Shown here one piece after another: positions 1 to 15,600 of a stretch of 64,000 bases of DNA. The translations under genes were made by a program, and so were the position numbers. The DNA lies in contig NC_134677.1 of assembly GCF_024713945.1 (NCBI RefSeq), positions 9,066,001 through 9,130,000 of the forward strand. The letters run 5' to 3'. Positions within the stretch are counted from its first letter, which is position 1. Each line of letters starts with the position of its first letter. The DNA is from Dermatophagoides farinae. Lineage: Eukaryota; Arthropoda; Arachnida; Sarcoptiformes; Pyroglyphidae. The notes under the pieces were generated by a model. It ran no database searches. It was not told where the DNA came from and saw only the letters and a program-made list of their open reading frames with translations.

Positions 1-627
1 GTTTTAGGATTTTACTATTGTGTGGAATTAAGATTCAAATATATGACTTGCAGTCAAATAAGAATAAATGGTTTATATATCAATTCAACAGTTTTTAATG
101 ATGCCTTATACTTTAGTAAATGTATAATAGGATTTTAACTATTGTAATTTCATACAATAGTCATATTAAGAATAAAATAATTAAATAACCGTACAATTAA
201 TCAAATTTCCAACAGTACGAAAAGTTAATTTATTTACAGAATAAGACGAAAAAAATAAATTCTTTTTTTTTGTTCAAAATAAAATTCAAGCCAAAGAATT
301 ATCGCTATGTGATGATCATAACAAAAAGAGGATATAATTATGAATGAAAATGATAATGAAAATAAGAAAATGAAAATGAGAAAATAGAATCTGCACACTA
401 TGACAATCTATATTATATGTAATATAATTTAATTAAAGGAATCAATCAATAAAAAAATAAAGAAAGAGAAAAAAAGGAAAATAAGAAGAAAATGACATTA
501 ATGACAGATTGATTTTCCGGCAAATGTAATAGTGATTGGGTGTATATCTCTTTCTATATGTGTGTGTGTGTGTGTGTGTTTCAATTGAGGGAATCGAAAA
601 ATTAACTGGCTTGGCACAGAATGGCGC
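1..627. other. 3' flank of the first minus-strand gene, no gene seen
   Basis: AT-rich sequence downstream of the stop codon at 628-630, probably 3' UTR and intergenic DNA. It holds an A-rich stretch at about 330-490 and a TG microsatellite. No supported coding region or RNA gene was seen on either strand. Confidence 0.5.
559..579. repeat. (TG)n microsatellite
   Basis: About ten uninterrupted TG units. It lies just downstream of the stop codon of the 628-18241 gene, so it is likely in its 3' UTR. The short His/Thr-rich ORF across it on the minus strand is a by-product of the repeat. Confidence 0.9.
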
Positions 628-3600
628 TTAGAAGGCAGACTTAGAAAAAAAAGTATGTGACGACGAAGAAAGTGAAGAAATATCACTGACAGTTGATGAT
701 AATGTTAGTGGTGATACAGTTGTATTCATCACAGGAGCGGCCAATGTAGATGATGATGTCGTTTGTTCAACAATAGCAGAATTTGGATCGTCATCGCATT
801 TTTCTAATAATTCATGCAATTTTTGTTCATTATGATTGGTATCTGTATCCGGACGGATAAAATGTACAATTTGTCTGGATTCATCAGCATGATTCGTTGA
901 ATACGAACCACCAGCATCGTCATCGTCATCATGATCGGCTTCATTACGTACGATTTCATCCACTTTTTTCCTATAAACGCCGGACAGCACATAGGTTTTT
1001 ACTTTACGACCATCGTGGCCAATTTGTTCGGTTATAGCTGTTGTCGGATGTTCCATCTCACTAATACCTAGATCAGTATGTTCAGATTCAGCCGGATGTG
1101 GCTCTGGTCCAATATATTGATAATTAGGATCATAACCTTTTACACGATATCGTCGAACCGGTCTTGGTGATGGCGATGATCGTATCGGCTCATATCGTTC
1201 ATCTGATGCTGTATTATCATTTAAATCATCAGCCATATCTTCATATGATGGTTCATTTGATGACGATATACTTCGAGGGTCATAATCACGGTATGATTCA
1301 CTTTGATTATCATCTAACTCGGAATTATTATTATCTCGATCATGAACTGATGAATGTGAATGTGAATGATGATATTTATCTTCACTTGGGAATTGTTTTA
1401 AATATTTTTCCGGTATTTTACCCTTTGTTTGTACTTTATGAATTTCGCCTTCTTCTTTATCTTCGAAATCCAATTTATGTCTTTTACCACCGGTGACCAT
1501 TAGATTTTTCAATGTTTTCAGCAATTGTTTATCATAATTATTCTTTTCTAAATTTTCTAATCCTTCCGCCGTACGTATAGTCATAGGATGTCCAGATTTT
1601 GGCGCTGGTTGTTCGGCGGAATCATTATCGCTATACGATGACGATGACGATGACGATGATGATGATGATGATGATGATGGACGATAAATTGGACTAAAAT
1701 CCAATGCAGATTTATTATTATCTTCATCATCTGTTGATAGTGTTGACTTTGAACGACTATTATGATGACCTGATGTTGAGCTGGTACTTTTCATTATTGA
1801 TTTATGATTATTTTTATAATTATGTCTAGGTAACTGATCATAACTAGATGATGAAGGTGTATATTTTTTACCACTACTACTATGCGGAGGTATAGTTCTT
1901 GGATTGATATCATCTAAATTTCTTAATGGTGGCATATTCTGTAAATATTTATCCGGTATCACTTTTGATCGTGTTGGACCATTTGAATAGGCAGTCATTA
2001 TTTTCTTATGGCCACGATTATGATGATGAACACGTGGATTTATGGAACTTTGTTCCGGTTGTTTTTCATAACTATCATCATCATCATTATTACTAGTATT
2101 AGTATCGATAGGAAGCTCTTTATTTTTATCCATATAACGGATTTTTGGTTTTAAACGCATTTGTCTTTCTGCTTTTAGCTTTATCTGACCAACCGAATTG
2201 ATACGAATTGGTGGCCTTTCAGCTTTGATTCGAATAACTGGTCGTGTTCGTTTCTTAGGTGGGGCTGGCGTTATCGTATTTGGATCATTGACCGACGAAG
2301 GGCTACCGTGTTGATTATTGTATTGATTATCAGTGTTATCATCACTGGATGATGAATGATGATGATCCGAATATGTTGGTGAACGTTGATTATTACTACC
2401 TTGATTATAATCACTTTCCAATGAATTATCTGGCCATCTTTCTTCGCCTGGTTTATCCAATTTAGGTGCCGGTATAATTTTCATTGCATCAGGCTTCGGA
2501 GGAGGGGTCTATGATGAGAAAAAATTAAAACAAAATTAAAAGATTAATCAACACCACTACCGAAAAACAAAAATCAATAACGAGGCCTATAATCTATTAA
2601 TCATGATTCGGATCGATAAATAAAACGGAACAAAAACAAAACAAAACAAAAAACTCAAACTGAATCAAAACAGCCTATTCATTGAAAATGAAAAAGGGAA
2701 AGAAAAAAATTATGGCTAACGATCGATCAGACAAAAAAAATCGATTAAAATCATTCAAAAAATCAGGAGAAACCGATCCCAAAAATTTTGTTTGAATCAA
2801 TGGATTTTTTTTTTTTGCGCAAAAAAAATTCGACAGAAAATTTATATGCAAACAATGTGCATATTTTAGCTATATAAATCTAATGAAATCAATCATATCA
2901 AACCAAAAAAAACAACAACAACAATCAGCTCATCATCATCATAGTATTTTTCTTCCGAAAAAAATATGAAATGATTAGAAATTTGAATAAAATACGAACA
3001 AAAATTTATTCGTAATCGTTCATGATGATGATGATCGGATAAAGAGAGAGAGAGAGAGAGAGAGAAAATGATTAAAGACTTTTCGGCGATCAAGAGCAAT
3101 AAACAACAAGAATTGCTTGATCAATCAAGCATTATAATCAATGTTGAACGAGAATTTATTTTCTGGTTCAAACTTGGCGGCCAAAGATCTATCCAATAAA
3201 CAAGCAACAAGTATTATAAAGATAAGTATCCTTGCTGTGATATGTGAATAATGATTGTATTAGAATGGCCAAATATTTGAATTATTTAAATTTATTTTTG
3301 GACCTATTTTCGACTTTCGAACATAGAGAGAGAGAGAGAGAGAGAATAATTTGAATCATTACAGATAGAACATGAATGAATCATGCTTTGACATCAATGG
3401 TACCAATTGATTATGGCTACCATACACCATTAAACATAGCCATAATCATCATGATCATAAATTATCCGTTTAAAAAAAGTTTTCCTCTCTCTCTCTTTCT
3501 TTCACTCTCGTCCTTCCTGTTTTTTCCACCACTCAATCCATCAATATTGTGTTGAGGATATACAACAAAAAAAATTTCCAAATAAAAAAAGACAACAATT

Positions 3601-6600
3601 AAATCAAAAAAAATTTGAAGATGATAACTGAGAGAGAGAGAGAGAGAGAAATAATGGCCACCTTGCTTGGACTGTTTTGTTGTTGTCTTTGTTCCAAATG
3701 GAATAGCATGTTCATCATAATCATGGATATGACGGTGGCAAGAATCGAATTGGATGATGGAACATTTGAAAAGAAAAGGTCCAAAAATGCAACAACAACA
3801 ACAACACGGTCAATATGAACAATGATTACATCTTTATTGTCATATTACAACTGTGTGTATTACCTTTTCCTGGTGGCTATTTTGGTTATCATAATTTTAT
3901 GCTCATTGTTGTTGTCATACGCGATCAATACTATCTTTATCATCATCATCATTATGTTTCGATTTAGCGAAACGAAACGAAAACGATATAGTCGGGAAAA
4001 TGAATGAATAATGGCAATATGGCTAATCTAATCTTTTTTCATCCATTTTTTTGAGATGACCAGACAATCATCATAATCATTATTTGATGATCGTTATTTG
4101 ATTTCAATACAAACGAAATAAAAATGACTGGACAATTGTTTGTTTTCATATTTTGTTGATGGTAAATTTTTTTTTGTTTTGTTTTGCTTTGTTTGGCTTA
4201 CATTCATATCCTGTTCCTGGTTACCCACCAAAAACCAAAGCTATATATATATATGGCTATAGATAAGATAAAAGAAAATTGCCAAAAATTGATATCGTTC
4301 AATAAATTTTCTCATTCTGTTTCTATCTTTTCAACAATTAGAAGCTGTATGGACATTGTGTGGATTTTGAATGAATTTCACACAATGTAGAATAGAATAA
4401 TGTCATAATTAAATAATTATGCGAAATAATCATTCACCAATCCTTTGGTCATAATAGATATGATTACATTATCATAATATTGTGGCCAATGTAAATTAAA
4501 TCAAAACATAACAATATTCATCATCATCATCATGTCTGGGTAAATCATTTTCAACTAGCTAGATAGAAACAACAATGGATAATCATCATTAGCATCATAT
4601 ATATCGGTTGTGGAAATGTCATCAAAAAGAATTCGGAATGATGTGAAAAATGAAGAAAAATTTTCCATCATTTTTATTAAGGTCATTGATCATCATCAAT
4701 TCAGAAGAAATCTCTATTTTTGGGATTGCCAAATTACTGATTATTCAATTCATGACAGCCATCACTTTTATCAATTCAATCACCTTATTCTTTAACACAG
4801 TCGAAAATAAAGGTCATCAAAAAAAAATAAATAAAAATAAAAATTAAGTACCATGATAAAGAAGAATTCGAGACGAATTACATGATTTGATTTAATTTTT
4901 CTAGTTTTCTATTTCTAAATTTAAAAGTCCCACATTCGAAACAATGTATCGTTTTCTCATTCTTGATAATCTACTTTTACATTTGATCATTTCTCATTTT
5001 CCATGTGGTAATTAACGAAATTTAATCTTTTGTCTTTATGGTTAAAAATGAATGAAAAGTTTTTTCAAGATGCTCAACAATCTACGAGCCATTTGAGCAG
5101 CCCCACTCTAACACGGATTTTTGTTGTTATTCAACATTCTACATCTCCATTCTCATCATCGTCAAAGTGATCATCATTATGATGATCATTTAGCATCACC
5201 AATTTTAGTTAGACAAGAAAGTGATGAATTAATTAATGAATTGCTTTGATTGATTGATTAATCGTGATTCGTTCGATCATGTTAGTGGCAAGTGGATATA
5301 GTGAGTGATATAAAGATAGAGATGGTGAGTGAGAATAAAATATGAGTGGAGATGATAGAACCGTGTTAGCGAGATAAGGGGAAAAACAGACATTCAAAAT
5401 AGACTTGACATGAACATACCTATTATTAATCAGAATAATATTCGTGTATCATATGGCAATCACATTTTTTGTAAGACATGTGTGTGAGAATTAATGAATA
5501 AACTAGTAGATTTTTCATTCAAAATGAGAATGATGTGTGAAATCCATACAATTTCAGACTTTTGTCTCTATCATTTTTTGTATTCTGAATCACTAATTAT
5601 TATACAATCGACCATAATTTTTCTGATTATTCATCATTTTCACTATCCGTTTAGTATTTTTATCCGAAGGTTTCATTAATTTCATTTTAGGCTGTATTAT
5701 TAATCGGCCCGGTAATTCTCTGGTTGTCGTGATTACCTGATTATTATTATAATCGCTGTTGTCTTGATCTCTTTCACGGCTATTGTTATTATCATTAGGA
5801 TTATTAAAATTTTCTTTTGCTTGATTATTCGAATGTGTATCGATATTGAATTGTTTGATCGATGGTGGTGATGATGGTGGCGCTGGTCGATTTGGTCCAT
5901 GATGCATGGACATACGATCAGATTGTTGTGCTGAAGGATTATTATTGATCATTGGTTTACGGAAATCCAATTTCGGATGTTTTGGGCCATTATTATTATT
6001 GAACAATACATATGGATCATTCATATTATTATTATTATTGTTGTTGTTGTTGTTGAAACTATTGCTGTTGAAATTGTTGTTGTTTTTATGATTGTAGTTA
6101 TTGCGACCACCACCATCATTAATATGAAAACTATCATCATTGCCCCTATAGTTTGAATAATTTGGATCAAAATTCGGTGCAACTTGTGGTGGACCACCCC
6201 CACCACTATTCCTAAATGGCTGTTGTGGTGGAGCTTGTTGTATAGGATAAGCCATATAACGGGAATGGTGGTGGTGATGATGGTATAAATGGTTGTTGTT
6301 GCTGTTGTGGTAATTGTGGCGGTGGTAGTGGTGGCCGATTAAAATTCATTTGTCGTCCAACATTCATCATGGGGCGATTAATATTGTGATTAAATTGATT
6401 ATAATCCCGTTGTCGTTGACGATTGTGTATGCTTGGTCGTCTTTGATTATTATTATTATTGATTGGTTCTTCTAAAGAATGGAAAAGAGGAGAAAATTGC
6501 AATGTCATTGAAAAAATTTGAAAAATTTGAAAGCGAAAAAATTCTCACCATAAATCGGTATACGTATTGGTTGTGCTGTGATAAGTTTAAAATTGATATT

Positions 6601-9600
6601 ATTGCTACTGGATGCTTTATAAATATCTTCAGGTCGTAATAATAGTATCGGTATCTGTAGCTGTTGCATTTTGAATGGTTTATTCAGATCAACCTTATTG
6701 AATGGAATATCACCATTGATTGCTGCCTGTGCAATTACATTGACCAATTCGTTTAGTGGAAAACGATTCTGTATTTGTGGATTTAAAAGAGAGGAAAAAA
6801 TTATTATAATGGCATCATTTAAATCAAAATTTTTCAAAAATAAAAAAAAAATAAATGCATATCATATGAAAAACAAACAAAAACATTCATTTCTGGATAG
6901 GATCGATTTCAATGAAGAATCCATTGTTTAACCATTTGACTATTACAAAACATTATTATGACTACCGGGATTGATGATGAAAAAACAAACAAAACAAAAA
7001 ACGATTGAAAAGTGTGTCCCTGTGTCCGATCAATTCAATTCAAATCAATCAATTCAACATTAAAAATTTTTTTCTCGTTGAAAAATCAAGAGAAAAAAAT
7101 ACAGCAGATACTTCAAAAAGTATTCCGAAATATTTATTTTTGATCGATATTATGATGATGATCGAGACGGCGGAAATAAAAACAAACAAACAATCGAAAA
7201 ACGGTATCCGAAATCGAAAATGAATGAAACGAGAAACAAAAACAGAAGGTGACAATCTTAGTTTATGTGGAAATTTTTTTGCTTTTCTCATGATTGATGA
7301 TGGCGATTGTATGAATTACGGTGACAAAAAAGTTGAAAATAGGAAAACTAATTTCCCATATCCGATTGGATGTGTGTGTGTCGAGAGGATCTGTTGAACA
7401 TTTCTTTTTTCTCTTCCTACTATTTTTATGTGATTGATTCGAATAAAAATCAATCGATCAATCGTTTAATCCCATTTCAATCAAATGAATATATCAAAAT
7501 TCACACACACACACACAACCAGGTACACAGATGTAAACAAACAAGGTTAGAGAAGACAAAAAAAGCCGGAACATTCAATTCAAATCAAATTTATCGAAAG
7601 GGAAAAACATATTTTGAATATGTTATGACGATGAAAATTTTCTTTGACACAGCATTCATACATTTCATTTGAATTTTGTGAACAAACACGAAAACGATAA
7701 ATTCATCGCAAATTATCGATTAAAGCAATGGTGATGATTGAATTTGAATAGTAATAAATTCAGATTTGATGAAAATTGAAAAAAAATTAAGGAAATCCAA
7801 GCCGTGATACATTTACTATTATAATAAAAATAATAGCTATCATCATCATAAATATTTGATGATCAAAAAAAAATTGAAGCAAAGAAAAAACAAAAGATCA
7901 TTAAAAACACCCAGAAAATGAGATTTAAATCATTCATATTTGAAAAAATAATATTTTCTTTTCTTTTCCTTTTATATAAACAACTTTCACATGAAAACAA
8001 TCCAAGATGATGATGATGATGGCCAATATTTATGTTTATGAGTGTGTAGGATGAATTGAATTGAATTGAATTGAATTGAATTGAACACTTTTACTTTATT
8101 CAATTCATGCATTTAGCACATAGATCTTGTGTGTGTGTGAGAGAGAGAGAGTGAATGAAAAGGAAGAAAATATTTCGAGCATCATTAATTGAAAAGAATT
8201 TAAATGTCAAATCGAGTCTCGATTTCAATCATTTCAAAGCAAAGTGAATTCGGGTTTTTTCTTTCTTTGCTTGCTTTGTTTTCTATGGAGCAATAACAAC
8301 AGCAAAAAAAACGCGTCATCTCATCACATATCATCTGTGCGTGTGTTGAAAAATTTCATATAACAATCATCACGTAAATCAACGATCATCATTTGTTTAT
8401 CATGAGCAAAAAATTTTCATTTTCAATACAAAAATAGTTGTTGGACATAAAACTATTTTTGTACATTGATTTATGCATTTATGTATTTGTTGTGTGTATT
8501 TTTTAAACATGACGTCGTAACATCATCACGACAGATTATATTATAATATCCAATCCAATAAATAAATCAAATTGTTAATAACCATGATGAGAATATGTTA
8601 TGAAGCAATGAAATATTCAAACAAATGACTTATATCTTTGTCTTGAATTTCACCATTTTCATCCCATTCATTAATGCTAAATTGAATTGAATTGAATTAA
8701 ATGATTAGAAACGGAAAACTATATTGTCGGTCAGATTGTCGTTTTCAGTTGTGTCACTGAAACTAAAAAGTGAAAATTTATTCAAGTGAAAATATTTTTC
8801 TTTGAACAAGAAAAAAAATGAAAGAAAACACAAAGACAGCATCTGTTGGCTTGTTTTTCTGTGACCAACCGCAGTTAGATATATTATACCTTGCTCGATA
8901 TAAAACTGTTTCGCTTTCGTTTATTCAATGGTAAATTGTTGTTTGTTTGTTTCTTTTTTTTTCACCATCAACATCATCCATTTTCATCATCAGAAATCTT
9001 GAGAAAGTGAAAAAAATTGGTAAAAGTTTACTATTCATGACATTTTTTTTCTCGTACAAACATACACACACACAAACAAAAGAGATGAAAATGAATAAAT
9101 TTTCTTTTTTTAGAGTGCAAATGAAAATCAAATTTTTTCAATAAAAAAAAACATGAAAAAATGATGACTGAACCAAATAATGGTTCCAAAATAATTCTTT
9201 TTCTTTTTTTTGCATAGATTGCGTGATTATTGTAGGAGTAAATACGTTACTACTAAACATCATCACACAACAAATAGACATTCATAAATGTTTAGCAGCA
9301 ATATCAAACAAATCTTCAATTATGAATCTCATCATCATCATCATCATAATATTCAAAAGCCTTTGCCTGTTTTGCTCATCTGGTTTGTCTTCTTCCACTA
9401 CCGAATTATAATCGACCTGAAGATGCCGAAAAATAAATGTGAAAAATTTAAAAAAAATTCAACAAAATCCAAGTAGCAGTTAAAGTGTGTGTGTGTGGGT
9501 CTTGGTGTGGCTGTTTACGTAACAAAAGAAGAAACTTATTTTTATTTTCATTTTTATTTTTTTTTTTTTTTTTTGATAAATAAATGATTGCCTTGAATGA

Positions 9601-12600
9601 AAATGATGTGTAAAATTTTTAGTTTTTTTCGGCCATCATTTATTCATCAAGATTGGTGGAAAGATCTCGTGCCATCATGAATAACATTCTGGAAAGATTC
9701 AATTCAATTCATTATGTTTACCATCTAGCCTTTTTTTCGTCGTTTCGTGAGATAAGATTAGACCAAATCGTCGTATTCATAATAATGGTTCTTCGTAATA
9801 TTCAAAAATCAAAAAAAAAAAAAAAATAATCTGACAATGGCCTCTCAATGATCACTTTGAATATGAATGAGAAAAAAAATCTGGAAACAAAAAAATGACT
9901 AAAAAAGCAACCTTTTTTTCTATCAAGAAGAAAAAAAAGATTATCTACGTCTTCTATATGCATGATGTCTGGCAATCATTCGAAACTCATGTCCGACAAA
10001 AACTGAGAAAAATTCAAGATGTTTGACATATATGATGAATGAAAATCAAAAGTCAATATTCAACACATAATAACAACAAAAAATTGAAATCAATAAAGTT
10101 TTGCTATTTTGCTATTTGCTATTTAAAATCAATTAGCTGCAATTTTTAAATGACAAATGTGTGTGGTGAAAATATTATTGAATGCAACATTGTAAATCAT
10201 GGATGTGATAAAAACAAAATCTGATTTTAGTTGATTGATTTCATCTATCGATTTGTTTAGAAATTTTCAATTCGATTGAAACAATTGTTTTTTTTTCTGT
10301 TGTTCGTGAGAAAAAAATGACTATACATAGTAAAGCTATTTTTTCATGATGATGACTGGAAATTCTCAGATTGCATAAACCGGTAAAAAATGGACGTTAA
10401 GGTGCGACACTTGTCTCTATTGTGTTGATTACTTATGGAGACAATCAAATGATGATGATGTGTGCTAAAATTAGACAATCGAAGATGATAATAGCCAAAG
10501 ATAGATTAGATAAATAAGAACTGCAACTGGTGTACAAAAATATATGAAAAATAAGAAAACGAAAAGAATCATTTTCGCCTGAATTGATCATCATCATCAT
10601 CAGAGGTTTTTTCACATCACTTTCATTCAGTAATGTTTTTTTCGATTATTAACGGAGAAAAAATGAAATAAAAATTGGGATTAAATAGATTTTGTATTTT
10701 CTCTCTTTCAACTTTCACCCTACACACACACAGAGAGAGAGAGAGAGAAACTAAAATTGAAAAGGTGTTAAATAAAAATTATAATCAAGATGCAAATTTG
10801 ACACATAAACAATGAGAAAAACAAACAAAATATGCCAAACAAAATAATGTGGATATATAGAATTTTTTTTCGTTTGGCAATTATGCTCCACAAACACATT
10901 AATTAGTTTTTTCAACTTGCAAATACTGTTTATTGTGCCGAATTAGATAGATTGATTGGCGATAATAATATGATCGATTGGGAATGGAAACAAAATGGGC
11001 GAATCAAAGGAAAAAAATTCATCAATCAAAATTGAAAAATCAAAGATTAGCCATACAAACGAACACACATCAATACTATAATCAAGGTGTCAAAAAAAAC
11101 ATCAACAAAAATCAATTGATTAGTTTCTGATAGAAAATAAATGTTCGTTCATCATAATCATCATCGTCTATGTATATGAATGGTGAAAAAACTTTTTTGG
11201 CAAATAAAAAATTTCTTAAATGAATTTCATTCAAAAATGACCTAACCAAAATCAAACAGATTGCGTGTGTATTATTTTCGAATTGTCATTATCGATTCAA
11301 ACGATTTTAATGATGATGATGATGATTGTTATTTTCATAAAGTTCATAACAACACTTGCACACTATGAGTGAAAATTCAATTATTTCGCCACACACACAT
11401 GGGTGATGATGGAAATATATTTGCTTCCGATTCGTTAAGAAATGGAAAAAAAACGAGAAAAAGTGGATCCATGAAATCAACAAATCTAAGGGGCTTGTAA
11501 AATCAACGACGAATAAAAATCAGACACATGGAATGATATAAACTTATAGAATGTATTGAATGAAGATGATCATCATCCATCAAATATCAAATCAATCAAT
11601 CAAGCCAATTATTATGAAATGAAGTGAATGTCATTTGTCAAATTGTTATTTATAAAAAAAAACAAAATTTTTCTTAGAAATAAACAAACAAACAAACAAA
11701 TTGAAGGAAAAAATGATTGATTTTTTCTAAAAGAAAAAAAAATTAAAAATAAAATTAGCCACATCTGTATGATGTGCATGGGGTTTTTTATGGCCAAAAA
11801 TGAAAATGGAAAAAACTGAAATTTTTCTCTGATAAAAATCGAAACAAATTCATTCAATGGAATGATAAGAAGACAGATTTCAGCCAGTTAGCCAACATAT
11901 CCTATCAATGTGTGCGGTGATTTCTATTTTAGCCCCAATCATATAATCGCCAACACACACACACACACACATGTGCAGATAACACTAAAGACAATCAGTT
12001 TTGTTTCAAAAGATCAGAAAAAATAATAGAATAGAACAGAACAGGATCGGCATTTAAATCGATTTTTGTTTCGGTTGTTGTTGTTTGCACAGCGGGAAAA
12101 TGTACAGAATAAATAAAACAAACATTTGAACAGCAATCATGTGAAAACAAATTGTGAACGAAATCAACACACACACACACACACGCACACACACACAGCT
12201 AGACAGACACCTACGAAGATAACAGCAATTTTTTTTTTTGTATATCAATCGATCGATGTCCAAGTGGAAGGAAACAAACTAACTAGCAACCAGCAACATC
12301 AGCATCAAAAGATCAGAAGCAAATCATAGATCCTACCATGATGATGAGTAGATAGGATGCGGCAACAAAATGGGTTTCATAAAAGTTTCATATCTAGACA
12401 CATCATTCAATCAATCAATCAATCAATATGGATATTGAATGATTGATTGACCAAATACACCTGAGAAAAAAATAGCAACAACGACGACGACAACAATGTA
12501 ACCAAAATTATGTTGTAAAAAACAGTATTCTTCAACAACATCTTTTTCTCTTCCATTGGATTGTGAAAAGTGAAAAGATTGATAAAAAAAATGGATTCAA

Positions 12601-15600
12601 AATGATGAAAAGAATAGTTTTATTGATCGAAAAGTTTCATTTTTTTCTTTTCATCAGGTTTCAGCACAAATCTAATCTAGATAAACATTGGTCAGAGATT
12701 TTATTTCTGTTTTTGTTTTATTATTGATAATTATAATCTTTCGACGAACAAAATGATCACGATTTGATAATTTAAAACAATAAAAATAATGATGATGATG
12801 ATGATGATTCTCTTCTGTTGGCAAATAATCGGACGAAACAAAGCGAAACAACAACCACAAAAAACGATGCAATTAAAATAATCTCGATGAACTTCTCAAA
12901 ATCACAATCATCAACGAAATACAAAAAAAACAAACAAACCAACGAGAAATCTGTTCTACATCTATAACAAACAACAGTTAACATTGCAATGATGATCATT
13001 GTCATCAAAAGAATGAACAATTGTGTTTTTTATTTCAATCATATCAAAACATCAAACTTTTTTCAAAGATTTTTTCAAGAAAATTTCATAATTAAACCAT
13101 TTTTTCTACCTTGTTTCTTTTTGTTTGTTTTGTTGATGGTTGTTGCGTTTCAATTAACGAAATTGTATCATTGGAAAAAATGGGAAAATTAAGGTCAAAA
13201 ATGTGATCGAAAACGAAAGTGAGAAACAAATGCAGAGGAGAAAAAACAAAATGCTGGCTGCCTATTCATCCATTCATCCATTCATGCACGGTAATAATGA
13301 AGAGTAAGAATGAATGAATGAATTCGACAATCTCTCAAAAGTGATGAAAATGTCATCATCGATATACACTACTAAGCTGCCTAATTCCAAAAATTTTTGC
13401 TAGGAAAATCCGAAATATATTGAAGAAAAGAAAGATTTTTCGGAAACAAAATAATGAAAATAAAACATGTATTGTACAAGGAAAGATGAGGGACATTTTT
13501 TTCAAGAAGGAAATCGCACTTGTATTTGTGCAATGTATAATGCGATGTATAATGTCAAAGTATGATCATTGTAAGATTGATCATTGAAAAGAAAAGTTAA
13601 AAAAAATTGTTATTATTCGTTATTGTTCAATTTTTTTTTCATTTTATTCAAACAACAACGAACGACGACGATCAAAAACGAAAATGTTTGAAAAAAATGC
13701 TTTTTTGCCAACTTGATCGAGCGTCTAATCACAATGTATAAATCTGGTTTTTTTTGTTCGATCCAAACGTTTGCTGTTGTTGTTGGATCAATACGATATG
13801 ATGCATACATCAAAAGACAACACAATGGGGCCAGATTGTCTATCGTTGGAAAGAATGAAAATCGTTTTTCATTTTGAATCGTGGATAGATAGATAGATAC
13901 AACATTCAACCCGATAATAAATGTGAAGAGATAATAATAAAAGAAAACAGAAGCTGATCATTCTGTCATTTTTTTCATCATCATACAATTCAGAAGAAGA
14001 AAATAATCGGATGATAATAATGATGATGAGAACTATGATCGAGTCAATGAATATATCGTATATAGCTGGCTATTCTCATCATCATCATCATCATCATCGA
14101 TAAGAAAAAAAAGAAACGAAAAAAATTTCAATCGGTAATTGTCATTCAATCGAATTGGATAAGAAAATAAAAAAAAACTTAAAGCATATAGCAAACTGAA
14201 ATGGAAAGGGAAAGGAAAAAATCAACGACAACAACAAACGAATATGAATAGAATGAAAATGAAAAAAAAACAACAACGATGAATGTAGACAGGACACAAA
14301 ACGATCATCATCATCATCATTGCCAGAGATAATCGACGACAAAAAAAATCGATTGATTGATCCAATCCAATCTGAATGATATGATCGTCGATCAACATGA
14401 TGATGATATAAGATTTTGTTGCTGTTATCCGGGCAAAATATTTTGTCGATAAAGAACCGAATTTTGATTAGAAATATTTTTTGAATGAGAAAATTCCGAT
14501 CAATTTAGATGATAACCAACATTATATCGCCTATCATTATTGATCTGTTTTCATCGCCGTAATCATCATCATCAATCAATCAAGGAAAAATTAGATCGAA
14601 AACAAGCTAAATGAAAAATGACAGAAATTTCAATTTTCATCCGATATATTAATGTTGTGATTCAGGCAAGAAATCCACATAATTATCATATTGCATCCAG
14701 AGAATCAAAGAAAAAAAATATTTAAATCAAGACAAGGAAAAAATAAGGAAACGTAAAGCAAGTATAGATCAATAGTGTAGGTGATTAGGTACAGTATAAA
14801 CAGAAATAACAATAACAACAACAGTATTTAATTAATTTTCTCTCAGAGACACGCCGAGATAGATTTGAATCGGAAAAATATTTAAAATAATCATCATATG
14901 GAATAAATTACCAACCATTGGTGATGTATACATGATGATGATGATAAAACATAGAGAGAGAGAGAGAGAGAGAAAGCTAAGGATTGATAATCGGTAATAA
15001 TAATATTTTGTCTTTATGAAAAATTAAATATACGTATTATTAAACATGAAATATAATCCTATTTTCTTGCATATATTTCTAAATAAAACGAGGGTGAGAG
15101 AAAGTGGGGAGAGAAAACAACAACAACAACAACAACAAAATGCCAAACAAGCACTTAATCATCATCATCATCAAAATGGTTTCACAAAAAAAAACATATC
15201 ATACATCTTTTGGCTGTGATAGTGGTACAACAACAAAAAAACAGAACAATTAATAAACAACAAACAACAACAACTTGTGCAATATAAGTGGAACAAGTAG
15301 ATTTTGTTCTGCTGATCCATATTGTACACACACACACACACAACAGGTGTCTTTGAGATTTTTTTTTGATGTTTGCCCGATTGTGAATCAATGTTGAACA
15401 TAATCAGGTATTATGAAATGGCAGAGGAAAAAATCAATAATGTATCTGGTGTATAATACATTTCCCCATACCATATACCACACAAAGAAAATAGATGATG
15501 ATGATTAGATGGATCAATTGTTTTTATTGTATGTCTAAAATTACACAACCACACACATACACAGGAAATCCAAGAAAATCCCGGTAAAATTACAAACAAT

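Noticed and set aside
1164-1496. 110-codon plus-strand ORF
   Set aside because: Antisense shadow of the last exon of the 628-18241 gene. Met/His/Tyr composition is typical of reverse-read Asp/Asn/His codons.
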